Shown one piece after another: positions 13,301-27,639 of a stretch of DNA of 64,000 bases; position 1 is the first letter of the stretch; the number at the start of each line of letters is the position of its first letter. This DNA is from Viscum album (taxonomy: Eukaryota > Streptophyta > Magnoliopsida > Santalales > Viscaceae). The position numbers were made by a program, and so were the translations under genes. The stretch is taken from NCBI GenBank assembly GCA_963277665.1, contig OY728123.1:628926915-628990914 (forward strand), in the 5' to 3' direction. The notes beneath the pieces are model-generated. The model had not been told where the DNA came from. It saw only the letters and a program-made list of their open reading frames with translations, and searched no databases.

Positions 13301-15030
13301 ATTTTCATTTCATTAAATCCAATACATCCAATAAATAAATCCACTTGGGAGTCTTATATATAGCTTTCTCATTAAGGATGAGATTAATGAAAACTCATCA
13401 TCACAGTCTTATGGATTTCCCAGTAGTTCTTCAAGAAATACAATAATGTATTACATCATTATAGGTACACCCTCTATTCTAATGATGTTTTTCCCATTAA
13501 TAGGGTACACTTTCTCTTCTTATATAGAAATTTCCTTAGGTACATCTACTAGATGTTGGTATAGTAATAAATTATATGATGATGTTTCCCCTCTAATGAT
13601 AAGGGATTCAAAAATACATTGATTAATAGAAATATCCTTACCTTAAAAATAAATTTTCACACTATAAGTTGAAACCTAATCTAAACCAATGATAATATAT
13701 ACATTAACCATAAGTATAGTGTCGTGTTAGAAAAAAAGGTATGTACATGTCTAATAATGGCGATTGAATGGAATAACATTTTTATAATAAAATTTCAAAC
13801 GAGATTATTTATAAACAACAACCGTATTAAGGTTTTGGGAAAATATATAATTCTTTTGTAAAATAGGGAAGATAAAAAAGAGTATAATGCTCCGGAATAA
13901 AATAATGGATTAGAAAAATTTTAGGTTGTGATCAAGGTACCAACTATCAGATCTTTTGAAGATCAAACTAAAATTGAATAATTACATAAGCTTCTTCTAA
14001 TCCCCTTGGGATCTTTTGATATTGGTTCCCTTGATTCATGTCACACTGGATTGAATAATGCTCATTCTCTTTACTGATTATGCACTAGATAAAAATGGTT
14101 TCTTTCGATCCCTTACATTAAAGAGCCTTATCATATTTTATTCCAAACATAAAATAGAATTTCATTTATATTATGTAAGTAACTGGGTTTTTCATTTCAT
14201 AAATATCATATGTTTGAAATCCCATATTCCCTTTATTATTTACTAAAATATTTCTATTTTCATTATATTTAGTTAACCTATTCTTTTCTTGATTTCTTAA
14301 AAATATATAATATCTAAATATTTCATTACTTACCTTTGTGGAACTTGATACCGTATAATTTTATGATGAAAATGTTTGAGAAAACAGTTCCCTTCATAGA
14401 ATATATAAAATATTGTCAATGAAATGATCAAACCTTACTATAGTATTATGTATATTTTCCAAATCATTCTTGGATAATGATATAATGCTTTCCTTATACA
14501 CAAAAACACTTTTTTCTTCCTTATTTATTAAATTTATGAACTGCCTCTCTATAACATCTCTTTTCTCTTGAGGAATTAATTTATTTGAAAAACAACTATA
14601 TTAAAACATATCTATTATAAATTTCCTATTTCCTATTACACTATATTTATTGGGTTCAATTACCTCCATTGATCAGTATATCCTATTAAGAAATACACTA
14701 TCAGAATAACTTTATTCCATTCATTACTTCCAATGTCTAGAAATATTTTTTGGAGGAAAATAATAAATTTTTTATAAACCTATTCATTAATTGATTTATT
14801 AAAATGATGTATCCTTCTATCATATGAAGTGATCCATCATAGGAGACTCATGCAATGTAATAATTAGTTTCCTTGTATGGGGTGAGTTATTCATCATAAT
14901 CTATGTTAGATACCATAATTTGATTATGATTATCTCAGTTTGGAAATTATCTACAATGGCTTTCTCAGTATCATAATCCCTATACTGAAAATGGGTGTGG
15001 ATTACATTCATCTTGTTAGGTTTCATCTCT
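13301..15030 (-). pseudogene. RT-2 protease and gag remnant
   Basis: The minus-strand reading of about 14,470-14,545 includes FINLINKEEKSVFVYKESI. This resembles the gypsy gag segment in which E-F-x-x-L-x-Q-G-x-x-S-V-x-x-Y-x-x-x-F lies before the R-F-A-P region. A plausible gag start Met falls near 15,029, about 80 bases inside the primer site. Protease should lie at about 13,300-13,800; no DTG-type motif was readable. Gag in these elements forms the particle and binds the RNA. Multiple stops. Confidence 0.65.
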
Positions 15031-15108
15031 AAAAAATTGTTTAAGTAAGTCAGATTATAAAAATTTTGAATATTGAGCTGTGAAATAAAAATAATTATGA
15101 TGGTAATA

Positions 15109-15122
15109 GTTCTAAAATACCG
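15109..15122 (-). other. RT-2 candidate primer binding site (tRNA-Met)
   Basis: gttctaaaataccg resembles the reverse complement of TGGTATCAGAGC if two extra A are allowed. Its position gives an interior of about 4.56 kb, as in RT-1, RT-4 and RT-5, which supports the placement more than the match itself does. Confidence 0.4.
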
Positions 15123-15130
15123 TTAGGGAT

Positions 15131-18100
15131 TATCATAACACCCATGTTAGCTATGTTTATATAAAATAAAACTCCCATTTTATCTAATAACCTTTTTTTA
15201 TTACCAGCTATAACAACTCATAATCTAGTAACCCAAATACATTATCTATATTATTACATTAGAAAATAATATAAGGGATTACACAATGATAGATTGGTTA
15301 TTTTAATATTCATAAAAAATTATATTCCTTATTTATTCTCATATTACATTGAAAATATAAAAACATAGAAAAATAATCATTTTCCCCTAAATAATTTAAA
15401 AAATGCTTCTTTATATCTTGGAGAAAGGGTTAAGAATAAATGAACGAATATATTATTAGTAATGGCTACACACGTTAGAAACTAACATGGGTAACTAAGT
15501 TATGATAAATATAGAATATTTGATAATCAAAACACCTTCCATTAAATAACCAATTGAATTTTAATGTCCATACATGGATAATATAAATATAGTAATCAAA
15601 TTGGTAATAGAAAATTAATTATCTATAAAGGAAATGTGAAATTTTGGAAATATTGGATATTATCGTTAAGTCCTAAGAAAATATATCACAAATCTTACTT
15701 CTTATGTCTCAATTAGGACATTTTAAATAAACTGGTTGGTGTAAAACATATACCAGTATAAAATTTCATGCATACTATTTTTGTTTCATAAAATTTGTTG
15801 ATGAATTGATGGGTTATCTATTACATGTCCCCACCCATCATATTAACATCATATGAATTCCACATATATTTTATGATTAATAAAATCTGTTCCCAAAATT
15901 CCTTACAAATAAAAAACTATCTGTATTGAATCAAGAAAACATAATATTTCCCCTATTAGGGAAATAACAAATTTAATAAGGTTTATTTATAAAATATAAC
16001 ACATTAAAAAAGTATGTGGTTAATTTAGTAATAATAAAATGGAAGTCATAGCATATAAATCCATGAAACCAAAAATATAGATAGAGAGGAGAAAATAATT
16101 TCTATCTAAACGATAGAGACTAATAGGGAATTTGATAATGAGAATGTTAATAAACAAAAAAAATCGGGTCTGTAAAGGATGAAAAATATGATCAATTCAT
16201 CATAAATGTTGGTTTAACTAAAAACTAAACCCTTTAATAAATATGATTTAACATATATGTCAAACATTTAAAAACACCCTTTTCACTAAGTATTAGAACA
16301 ACATTGTAAATCATTTTAAAAATTGTTTTCATTCCACTAAGAAAATAATAACCATTTCATTTAAAATAAATATTCATATTATATTATTTTCTTTAAAAAT
16401 TTGAAAACACTTAAATAATTCAAAAAAATAATAATGCTTTAGGAATTGAGAAAATTGACTCATGCCATATATGTTAAAAAAATTCTTTCACACATTTTTA
16501 AAAAATGTAAAAAATAACAATGTCAAAAAATTAATGTAATATTACTTATTAATATGTTTTAAATAACATCATAGTAATATATAATATTCTTCATATAATA
16601 AATTATGTGTAAAAATAATATTTTATAAAAAATATTGATATCATATATTTGGGTTAAAATATTCTAGATATAAAAGGAGAGACAATTTCGGTATCAATTA
16701 CATGTAAATTATATATTGATTCTTAATCCAACAGGATAATAAATGTAAAAATCACTTGAAATACTCATAAATAACCATAGGTAAATAATTTTGTTTTGGG
16801 AATAATGGATTTTAATCATATAGATTTCCATTTTAAATATTAACATAAAAAATCTGGAATAAAATTAGATTGTAAAAGAAATCCTTTACCTTTTGTCTCT
16901 ACTTAGTCGCACATGTTTGATCATCTTGTATAAAAAATATTGATTTATTAAATATTTCTTCAAGATAATTATATATATATATATATATTATTTAAATGTT
17001 TATTTTATAATCATTATAAATTTTTTCACTAAATAGTTTATTCTTAAGTCAACCACTTATAGATGATCATCCATTTTCCCAAAAATTAAACTGGTATATT
17101 AAAAATGGTAAAATTTATTATGAAATGGTTAAATATTATATATAATATTGATAATGATATCATTATAATTTTCTTAGTATATGAAAATTTATAATCATAT
17201 ATACATAGATATAATAGGAAAAGGGTTCACGTCACTTTGTTGAGGTGATTGTACACACATACGCATGAGTGATGTTATTATTTTTCAATATATGAAAGGG
17301 AAACAAAGAATATTAATTATTATATTTATATAATAAAAAAATTTATAAATATACAATATATTCATTAACTCTATTGTTATAACCATAAATGAAAAGTGGT
17401 GATGAAAAACAATTACACCATTATACAAAGATGGAAGGTTGTACGTAAAATTGAGTGTGGTTTTTGTTTCCAACTAAAAAATGGAGGTTGGAAATAGGTT
17501 TAACCTTTACATAAAATCATAATATAATGATGAATTTAATTATATAATTATTCTAATATGGTTTTATAATATTTTTATTTGGTGTAAAAAAGAATAGAAC
17601 TTGGAAATTCCTGAAAATACCATATACCTCTTATTTAGGGAACCTCATTTTTCATACTCCAAAACCCATGTTGAAATAGAAATTTGGTCACACCAAGGCA
17701 TAGAAGATGTGGGGAGGGATATTGGGAATTTAATTTTGAAGTTATTTATTATGATTAGTTTTTAATATAGTTTGAGAATTAAAGAATATGGGGTTTTCTT
17801 TAATAAGTGAGTTGGGTGGAGAACCTGTAAAAATTTGAAACATTTTATATAATATCATTATTACTAAATTAATGTGGATGAAAATCATAAAATTTTAGAA
17901 TATTATATGTATATGTTCAAAATATGATTAAAAAATTCAATTTTAAAAAATAAACCAATTTAATACTTATCTCTTTAGATTTACCACCCCCCCCCCACCT
18001 CCACTTAACCAATTATCTCTATTATCGTAGTTATGATTTTTTTTCTTATTACTATAAATTAAGATATAAAATTAAATTGACATAAAAACCAAAAATCTGG

Positions 18101-18706
18101 TAATTATTACATCAAAGTTTGAAATCATTTTATCAATTTCAATTCCTAAATGTGGAATAATTTAATTTTAAAATAAACTGATAAAAAGTGTTTAAAACAT
18201 TTTTAATGGAAATAATTGTTCAAGGATAAGATGAGTTTATTCTCACTAATTTCCTTGAAAATACTATTATATGAATATAAATTTATTTTAATAAATATAT
18301 AATATACATGTTTCATTAATTTCATTTAGAAATAGTGGGGTATTTTATATGAGTAATACATTGTTCGATTAAAATATTTTTCTAAAAAATAAAAAAAACA
18401 TTTAAATGATTTTATCTTTATATTAAACCAATTGAAAATAAATTATTGGCTAAATATATATTATATAACATATTATCATAAATAAATGAAATTATTTAAA
18501 TATATTATTTTAAATTATTCATAAAAATTTATTTCTAAGGGAAAATATCAAAAAACATTCAAGGATTATTTCATGATTGTATGTTAAAAAGTGGTATCCA
18601 TCCTATCAAATTATATGTTTTTTCCTATGAAAAATGAAATTCATAATTTTACTATCATTTAACTAGTATGCAAGTTTCATTTTTCATAATTTATTTATGT
18701 GTGACA
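15131..18706 (-). repeat. RT-2 5' LTR
   Basis: About 3.58 kb. The right end 'tgtgtgaca' pairs with the end of the left copy at 10,544. The left end is placed at 'tatcataacaccc', which resembles RT-5's LTR edge 'tatcactcc' and follows the candidate primer site. It contains two clear copies of the 185-188-bp module (anchors 17,218 and 17,404), a TA run at about 16,970-16,989 and a 10-C run at 17,987-17,996. Confidence 0.7.
17215..17480. repeat. Tandem LTR module, two clear copies (RT-2 right LTR)
   Basis: Units start at 17,218 and 17,404 (186 bases apart). The first carries 'ggttcacgtcac' and 'acatacgcatgagtgatg'; the second 'gaaaaacaattacacc' and 'gttgtacg'. A weaker unit may precede at about 17,031. 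They align with units two and three of the left LTR of the same element. Confidence 0.65.
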
Positions 18707-21700
18707 TAATAATGGTATCAATTGATTATTTCATTCATGAGAATATAGTTTTATAAAACATTATTTTTGAAAAACCATTAATAAACACTATAAAATATTC
18801 TTAAATCCCTCTTTATGTTATAACAAATACTTTAACAATGTATGAGTTCTGAAATATTTTTGAAAAAAGAATTTCAAATTTAACCAATTTTAATTTTAGA
18901 TATATTTGTTTATGAATGATATATAAAATTAAACTACTCATATTGATCCATCCTATTAGATATTATGAAATTACATTTATGATATTTTTTAATTACATAA
19001 TTGTAAAGAAAAATGAGATTAGATGCTAGGAAACTATGACAATGAATCATTTAATTGAATTTTGTGATGGATTACATGAATATATAGTAAAATATTTAGT
19101 TTAACCAATGATTTTTTGTTATGGTGTTAGACATCATTATCAAATATGAATGCATATTTATAAACTTTTATTTGGAAAATAATCATGTATTATATAGGCC
19201 ATCAAATAAAATTATAATAGGATTTTATGTTGAATAATTCATACTTAATTTAGGATATTTTTATTCCATTCACAAATGAATATAACAAAATATTTGGATG
19301 ATTATCTAGAAAAATTCGAAGTGTTATAACTATAGTTTAGATGAACTTATCAAATTTTATATAATGGGATTATATAAGAATAAAATAATTATTGACTATA
19401 AGAATTATATAACCTTTGGTTGGTGATCCCTAGGTATCATTTTCAATTATAATTATTGAATCTACTAAATATAAATACATTTTGAAAATTTGATCATCAT
19501 ATTAATGATTATAACTATTATTGTTTTCATATATGATAAGTTCATTATGTTATTAGGGAGATTTTTTTAATAGGTTGATGAGAAATTATGATAGTACCAT
19601 GAAATATACATGTGTTTCCATCTTCTATAATCATTTTTAAATCTTGGGTCTCCTTTGTATAATTTATTATGATTTCATTAAACATGATTTCAATTTCTAT
19701 GAAGGCATAAAACATAATATAAACTTTTAAGTGAGTTAAAAAAAATTCTGGAAGATAAAAAATGTAATAAATAACTGGCGTGTAATATTTAATTGGAATT
19801 TGAAATGCCACCATAATATTTTTTTAGTTTTTTAGGATAATAAATTTACATTTCAAATAAGTTAGTTTTTCATTAATTCACTCATTATCTTTTATTATCA
19901 GTATTTATTAAATGGTTTCATGTTTTATTTTTTAGATTGTCAGTTTTTTTAATATATATTCAAAAGAAGTTATTTTATAAATAATTATAATTCTATCAAT
20001 AGTAACAGAATTCAAGCATTGATAATTTGAAATTTTATATATATAAATAAGGTATAATATGATAAATTATTTATAATAGAACTGAATTATTAGATATTTT
20101 TAAATTGTTTATAATTATTCTAAGGTTCCATTACTTTTTCTTAGTTTAATCGGTGAAACATATATTATTTTAGTAATGTGAGGAATACCTTGTTATCATC
20201 TTCATTTAAAAAATAAAAAAAATTAGGGGCTGTAAAATGAAAAAATATATATACATTAAGATCTATATCATCTATGACAGTGCAAAAAATTGCAATGAAC
20301 AAAATTTGTAACATTAAAAATAAAAATATTGTTGTAAAAATGTTGGAATATGATTCAATTTATTTTTTATTTACCTGTGTTGATATTATATCATGTAATA
20401 TATGATGATATAGGAGAAATATTAAAGTTAGAATCACTTTCAACAAGATAATGGGAATCATCTTGGATTAATTATATGATAAATGTTTAGTTTTGAAATA
20501 TTAGGACATGGAAAACATAACAAATAATAAACATCATATAATTTTTGTTTTATACTACTTGAGAAGATAATTAATATTTATGAACAAAGATAAAAGTGAA
20601 AATGAACTTTTATTTAACTCCAGTATTAAGATGAGTATTATTTATGTGAAAATATATATATAGTGTGAATTTTTTAATTATGGATATATTGAATTATATG
20701 ATGAATTTATAAAATATTCTCAAATAAACTATAACTATATAATGGGATTTATAAACATGATCTAGAAATAAAATTATTTATCTATATAATGTTTAATATT
20801 TTAGTATAATGATTTTTTTTATTTAAAATGTTGTTTTAGATTATAATAATACACAAAAAATTCTACGAAGAAAATATATTTTGTGATAAGTATTTGATAA
20901 TAATGTAATAGCTTAAAAATTGATAATACTGATTCATAAAATGTTAAAAACATAATATAAAAGGTATTTAGTTCCTCAGAAAGTGTAAAATTTCAGGCTT
21001 AATTATGGTATACATGAACAATTATAGGGATGATTTAGTGGTCACTAAAAACCAAACTCCCCTACATAGTTATTCATGGGTTGTTTATATCATTAGATCA
21101 ATTAAAAAACCAATCAATGAAGGTTCGAGATTAGGACAAGATATAATAACTATAAAAAAATTATATGGTTGAGTTATAATTTTTATAGTGTGGATAATAA
21201 TTTTTATTGAAAGTTTTTGATCCAAATATCTATGTTTTTATGTTATTTTCAACAAGATATAAGATAAAATAAAAAATATTATCTGAAATTATATGATTCC
21301 CAATGATTAAAAAAACATCAAAAAGTCAATAATTCGTTCAATATCTTCCATTATTTACCTCTAATGATAGATTAATTATGGACAATTATTCCCCTACTAA
21401 AATTTAGTTAAAAAACCATCATAACACTTGTTAAATTATTTTCCAATAATATCAATATTTTATCTTATATAAGATTGATAAAGTAAACTTTTTAATTACC
21501 ATGTAGAATTCATGGAAAGGACACCTTCATTAAATTATAATCTAATATTCAATTTCAAATATGATAGTTAAATATAAAATCAAATTTAAACTCATTCAAT
21601 GATTTACTCATATTCATAAAATCTCCAACATAATTTTTTTAATACAACATAATTATATTTATCCCCACTATGTAATTTTTACCCTCTGTCCTCTCAAAAT

Positions 21701-23014
21701 ATCCTTCTAGAATGTTGTGTCATGATTAATAAAATTTGTGGTGTAATAATTGATCCCTAAATTCTTATGATACATGTAAATTTTATAATCTGATTCTTTC
21801 TAACATATAATTATATATAATGAAATGATTTTCTTCCTACCTATGTCACATACTTTAGTTAATTAATAGTGTTACACACACACTCATCAGAATCATGTCA
21901 CATAAATCAATGTTAGATGTTTTAATTTGATATCGACACAAGATTAAAACTTGAATACCACAAGATTTTATCTGGATGTAATAAATGTATGTTATAGTGT
22001 GATTCACATGATTTTTTAACACATTTAATACCTTCAAAATGTTTCAAAATAATAGTTTCACAACCATTCATTATTATCTTTATTCAAAAAAAATCATTAC
22101 ATTAATATCGAATCCTAATCAAATATCATTCTATATAACCATGATCATGTTAACAAACATCTAAACCCCCATTAAAATAACATGAATGAATCATATCCAT
22201 AAAAATATCATTCATACTACCATATACGTGGGAGTTATCTTAAGAAAACACAATTATATAAAATAATATTCACCAGTTTGTTGTAACAATTTTTGTAATT
22301 ATTAATAATATACTAACAAGTCTCAATTTGTGTCATATTAGTTCTATATTTTTCAATTCAAATGTTTAGGGTTCTTTAATATGTAATTCATCATCCATAT
22401 CCTAATATCATTTTTAAGGAAACATGGTAACACAATGTATGATCCCATCCAAAACTCCAATTACAATTATCTCTTGTTTTCTTTTCAAAGAGATAATTTT
22501 TCTTCTCTTCTTCCAATCAGTCCCCATCCCCATGTAGTAAGTTTTTTTTTCCACTAAGAAAAAAATTCAACCTAAAGTATTTTAACTCATTATCAACCAA
22601 TATAATATAATGAATGGGAATATTTAACTAATTATATCACTTAGATATCAAAATAAAATGAAATAGAAAACAACAATAAAGCATAGGAAGGCATCTATTG
22701 ATAAGGTAAATTTAAAAATATTATCAACTTAATCCTTCATGGAGAAAACATATAAATAAATATATATTCATTCCACCATCATAATGATAATCTATTTCAT
22801 GATATAAATATTATTTTTCAATGAATTTTCTACTATATTTTTTTATCAATTTATTACACAATAATTATGATAACCAATCATTAAATAGTATGTCTAATTA
22901 ACCGTCATTCCATTAATTATTGTCTTTATCATTTTCAATTAGTTTATGTATTGTGGTATCACATATAAATCCAATTATATTATTCATAAAATGAAGAAAT
23001 TATTATTCTTGGAG
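18707..23014. other. Unresolved AT-rich stretch
   Basis: No gene, recognisable domain or LTR pair was found. Composition is extremely AT-rich up to about 21,000. A C-richer, G-poor stretch at 22,120-22,560 looks more like the interiors of the decayed elements. The open frames at 19,545-19,814 (89 codons) and 21,855-22,037 match nothing I recognise. It is probably older, more decayed transposon sequence into which RT-3 inserted. Confidence 0.6.
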
Positions 23015-23263
23015 TGTATAACACCTAGGATTTATATATATATATATATCATATCTTTTTTTATGAATATTCAATACATTTAGCGAATACACACCCAATG
23101 ATTATATATGTTAATTATCATTTGAAACTAAATATATAGTCCTCTTATTTCAAGAAATATCACCAATTTCTTGCACAAATATCATCGTATTGCATACTCT
23201 TCAAAGAAATACCTACTTAAAAACATTCTTCATAACCTGGGGAATGGAAACATATGATAGGGT

Positions 23264-23268
23264 GTTCT
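23264..23268. other. Uninterrupted counterpart of the RT-4 target site
   Basis: gttct in the left LTR corresponds to the position where RT-4 interrupts the right LTR. Flanks match on both sides: 'cataacctggggaa...agggt' resembles 31,931-31,964, and 'aagtgtaaacat.aaagat' resembles 42,829-42,847. Confidence 0.75.
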
Positions 23269-23559
23269 AAGATTCTCAATAAGTGTAAACATTAAAGATA
23301 TAAATCTATGATCATATGAAAGAATAATATCAAAATAATTTTCTGAGATTATGAATACATATTATATATTTCATAACCAATCTATCTGGTATTAAAAAAA
23401 ATTCAATGGAAGAAAACATTATTATTTCAAAATACATGAACCATAAGATAGAGAAATCATCATAAATTGATCATGGACCATATTTTCATGTCATATATGT
23501 GTAGAACCCTTATAGATATTAAATCCATTTAATATTTCATGGTTAAATACTAAGACCAT

Positions 23560-24010
23560 AAAATCATAGTGGATCATGAAACAACACATATTTCCCATTT
23601 TATAACAGATCATTCATGATAACCTATTTCCTATTTAAAATATGGTAAGGTATATTCAATAGTTTCCCATAGTCGATCAGGCACATAGATATATTTCCCA
23701 TAGTAGATCATGAACATCGGCTTTTTTCCTATGATTATATCATAAGATATTAAAAACTAAAAAATTATTTGGAGATATATATATAGGTCACAACCATCAC
23801 ATTATCTATACATTTGTGTGCAACACATATTATAAAACATTAAAAATATCATAACTAATGTAATTTAATGGGTTTCATTATCATTTCTCCATCAAAAAAC
23901 TTATAGAAAAGAAATGGGTTTCATAAACAATTCATTATTTCACCATATCATAAATTGTGGAGAAGGAATGGATTCACAAAACTAATTCCATCAAAATCAT
24001 AAATTTAAAC
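23560..24010. repeat. Short tandem blocks in RT-3 left LTR
   Basis: Four or more diverged units of about 40-45 bp centred on 'tttcccatagtagatcatgaac' type sequence (23,565-23,730) are followed by three units of about 45-53 bp starting 'gaaatgggtttcataaac' (23,867, 23,911, 23,964). Both blocks recur in the right LTR at 43,090-43,550, so they predate the insertion of this copy. Confidence 0.65.
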
Positions 24011-25404
24011 CATAAAAATAATTCATAAGGATGGTACCATTGGATTATATACCATATAAATATTATGTATCATCAAAGGATGTCATATTATATGGAAAAT
24101 AATTTTGAATAATCAATTTGAACATTTCTTGAGAAACACACCCATTTCACATTGAGATTGCATATTTAAAATGTAATATATTCTGAAATATTAATTAAAA
24201 TATATTATTTTAATATAACATATAAAACGAATAATCTATGCTTTAAAACATTGATTTTTCATAATGATGAGAAATATTTTTCATGTCATACACATTACAA
24301 TAGTGATAATTTTTACATTTTTTTAAGAAAAGGAAAATAGTACATTGCTTGGAAAATGACGAGATGATTCATATTTAAAAAATTGAAACAGTCACTCATG
24401 GTTGAAAAATTAATTAAATGTTCATTTTAAAACATTAATTAAAATATTTTTCAGAAAAATATATTTGGAAGAAAAAGGTTTTTCGACTAAAGAGATAAAT
24501 AAATTTAGTTTTTCATTAATAAAATATTTTGGAATATTGAGTACATAAAGAGAGGTAATGAAAGGAAAAAACATATTCTCATGAAATAACTAGAGGATAA
24601 TAAATTTCCTGATATTAAGGAGATTTGTATCATAATATTTAATCATCTCAACAGAAATCCTAAACAATTATGATTAAAAATTGGATTGTAACATAAAAAA
24701 ATTTCACATTTTGGTAAATTTTGAATAATAAGTGCTATGAAAGAAATCCAAAAATATGGATATTCAAATAATCATTACATTCAAAAGAATAATCATATAT
24801 TAAATTCAACCATAGTATATTCACTATACAAAATTAAAAAAATCAACATTTTATATGTCTCATATAGATAATTGTTTGAATAAAATCTGTTATCACTTGG
24901 TAAATTTTAAAAATTAAAAACCATAAAAGAATAAAATGAAATTGAACATTAAATATAATGATTATAAATAATTTTATTATATCACATGTCAAATTCTCTA
25001 TTTATAAACCTCATAAAATTATGTAGACGCATAATATAACATATGTCCCAAATAAGACAATTTGAGACAAAAAATCCCATATATTAACTCCTGGCATCCT
25101 TTATACATGTTTAAACCACATGTAAAACAAATATAGGTTTATTATAAATATAATCCAAAAAACTGAATTATATATATAATTCCATATATTATTTATATAT
25201 TAACTTTTATTACTCTTTTATTAACAATTCTTTGTTGAAATCATGTTTTGGGTAATTACTGCTTCATTTTTCATGTATGTTATGGTTTTTTATCTTCGAT
25301 ACTCCTTTGTTGATCATGAATCCATACTATAAAAAAATTAAATCATGATAAAAATATCATATATATTCATTTTATATTTATTTATATTAATCAATTAATG
25401 TTAG

Positions 25405-25960
25405 AGAAAGAAAATTAATTACACTATTCATGGAGACGGTAGGTCTTATGTACGCATGAACATTGCTAACATTTTTTAGACGAATAAAAAAAGAAGGTAA
25501 ATAATAATTTATATTTAAATAATTATTATTATTTCATATATATCACATATATTCAATAAATTTGTCCTTATTATCTTCCATCTAATGTTTAAGTGAAAAC
25601 TGAATCACATCACTTCCTGAGGTGGTAGTCCACCGTTCACATGAACGATATTATTGTATTCCCAAATAATGGAAAATGAGGTTTTTTATGTGATATTATA
25701 TCTAAATATGTATATTTATTTTAAAAACATAATATTGATATTTTAAATACATCACTATATCCATCCCTTAGATGTGGTGATGGAAAAAAAATTTCATTGG
25801 CGGGTGAGGCACTAGTCAGCCGTACACATTGTAGACGGTTTCATTTCCAATCTAAGGGATGATGATATTGTTATAGGTCATTAAATAAACATAATAAAAT
25901 TTTATTATATTATATATACTATTGTTATTATATTGGAAACATTACTTCATGAATTAAGGT
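25405..25960. repeat. Tandem LTR module, three copies (RT-3 left LTR)
   Basis: Unit anchors 'gaaaa' at 25,410, 25,595 and 25,783 (spacing 185 and 188). Each unit has a 'cactattcatggagacggtag' or 'cacttcctgaggtggtagtc' type block about 15-25 bases in. A 'gtacgcatgaac', 'cacatgaacgat' or 'gtacacattgtagac' block follows, then an AT-rich spacer ending in a 'cat.tattc...cctt' pyrimidine stretch. Confidence 0.7.
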
Positions 25961-27586
25961 GTTAAGAGAAGAAGTAAACAAAGAAAGATCTTAATGAAGA
26001 TAATTACCTTCTATTAGAAAAACCACCTTCGAATATCTTATTATAGACCCTATGGTTGGATTTTGGGGGTGGAAATCAGTTATATAATGTCTATAAGGAT
26101 TATTGGGTGGTATTTGGGCAATTATTTTTCTATACAAAGATATTAACATGTGTGAATAAGTGAGGGGAGGAAGTTCCCATTAATAATTTAGAAGTTGCAT
26201 CTTTGTAAATACCCAAAACTATTTAATAATGGGAAATCAATCTCAACGCATGTGCCTATGAAATATATAATTAAATTATTTTTTCGGAATATATGTTTGG
26301 AACAAAACTTCACCATAAAAAAACAAATTTAAAATATTTTATTCCTTAGACATTATGTTTGTATAATTTCACTATTATAGTTTTCACCAAAACAACTTGT
26401 TTTTTATTTATTTACCTATGTGATTTATCACTTAATAATAAAAATAAAGAGTATCATTATATAATTTGGAATAAATGATACTGAATTTTAATTCCAAAAT
26501 ATTAAATAAAATTACTATATGTATTGAAAATTAATTTTTACACAGGCCCATAAAAAGTGCAAAATGTATTTTAACCATAACCGAATTAATAATAGTTACA
26601 GTTTTTGCTATTCATTGGGAATAAAAATTATGTTTACCTTATTACCTAAAATTAACTATTCTGATTACAAATATGGAATCCATTTTTCTAAATTCCATTC
26701 AGATATATTAAAATTTTTAGTTTAAAATTAAACCTTTAGACGTGATGATAAGAAAATTTTACAAAGAATTGTTTTTCATAAGTTTAGAAATTTTTAACAA
26801 TAAAGTTCAATATTAAATTGATTCCAAGGAAATAAATTTCATTGATTAATATATAAATGAAATATTTTTACTTTTGAAAAAAAATAATTTTTTCATGTTT
26901 TTAAATGTCTAAACATATTAAAAATTCGTAATAAAAAGTAGTATTTTTCAGAATTCATTGAAAAGGAAATATTTTAAGAAAATTACAAAAAAATAAAACT
27001 AAGATAATATTTACATGATGATTTCAAAAATTATTCTAATTTTTTGAACTAAATTTTATAATATTTCTAAAATTTTAATTAAAAATTAGTGTGGAAAATA
27101 CGAGAAAAAAACCATCCTTTTTGAAAAATATAGTTTTTAATAATAAAATTGGATTCATTCATATCTCGTCCATAGAATACGTTTATGAAAAAGTAAAAAA
27201 CATACTGAAATATAATTTATTATTTAAATTACGTTAAAAATAATATTTAGTTACATTATTTATATAAATCACATTTTTGCACACAAAATATTTTTTTATA
27301 AGAAAAAGGTTACCTTTATTTTCAAATGGTTTTTATTTTATTTTATAATTAATTTTTAATCAAATAATTCATTTCATATACGTGTGTAAGCTATATATTT
27401 TAATAATTTAATTAATATTATTCTTATAAAAACATCCAATGGTCGTCTGATAAATATCTTATTAATTTATAACTTTTAAATAATATGACATGTTTCGTCA
27501 AAACTCTATGTTGTGTATAGCACAGGATATCAATGAAATTAGATTTATTTGAAAAATAATAATTCATAAAATCTTCGGTTGTAACA

Positions 27587-27600
27587 TTCTACCCCCTTAT
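27587..27600 (-). other. RT-3 polypurine tract
   Basis: The minus strand reads ataagggggtagaa directly before the LTR start TGTTACAACC. This is the classic position of the plus-strand primer and fixes the LTR end and the orientation. Confidence 0.75.
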
Positions 27601-27639
27601 AATAGATTTTTTACCTCATAATTTTTTCACTATAAAATA

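Larger units (their letters stand above)
7812..18706 (-). mobile_element. RT-2: Ty3/gypsy LTR retrotransposon interrupted by RT-1
   Basis: Two LTR copies can be aligned at a constant offset of about 8,130-8,160 bases (for example 7,988 with 16,118, 8,330 with 16,480, 9,067 with 17,218). The interior of about 4.56 kb holds minus-strand RNase H, RT and gag remnants in the right order. The outer part of the left LTR lies beyond RT-1, left of the window, so the stated start is where RT-1 ends. Confidence 0.8.
23015..27586 (-). repeat. RT-3 3' LTR (complete, 4.57 kb)
   Basis: Starts 'tgtataacaccta' and ends 'ggttgtaaca', so TG...CA is kept. It aligns along its length with the split right copy; sample pairs are 23,264 with 42,812, 23,910 with 43,410, 25,595 with 45,134 and the ends 27,586 with 47,092. 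It includes short tandem blocks (23,560-24,010), three copies of the 185-188-bp module (25,410-25,960) and a TA run at 23,034-23,049. Confidence 0.88.

Noticed and set aside
14340..14360. 'cttgatacc' as the primer site and start of the RT-2 right LTR
   Set aside because: Gag-like translation continues rightward to about 15,030, and an LTR start here would leave an interior of only 3.8 kb. The site near 15,109-15,131 fits better.
16970..16989. TA runs (also near 23,034-23,049 and 41,675-41,690) as functional sites
   Set aside because: Short dinucleotide runs of about 15-20 bases are ordinary in AT-rich plant DNA and are not at equivalent places in paired LTRs.
18707..23014. Host gene between RT-2 and RT-3
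   Set aside because: No open frame with a known domain, no exon-like GC rise, and no splice-bounded coding pattern could be seen; the longest frame is 89 codons with no family resemblance.
23560..24010. Short direct repeats as a CRISPR array
   Set aside because: Units are diverged, directly abutting without unique spacers, and repeated in the partner LTR; the context is eukaryotic.
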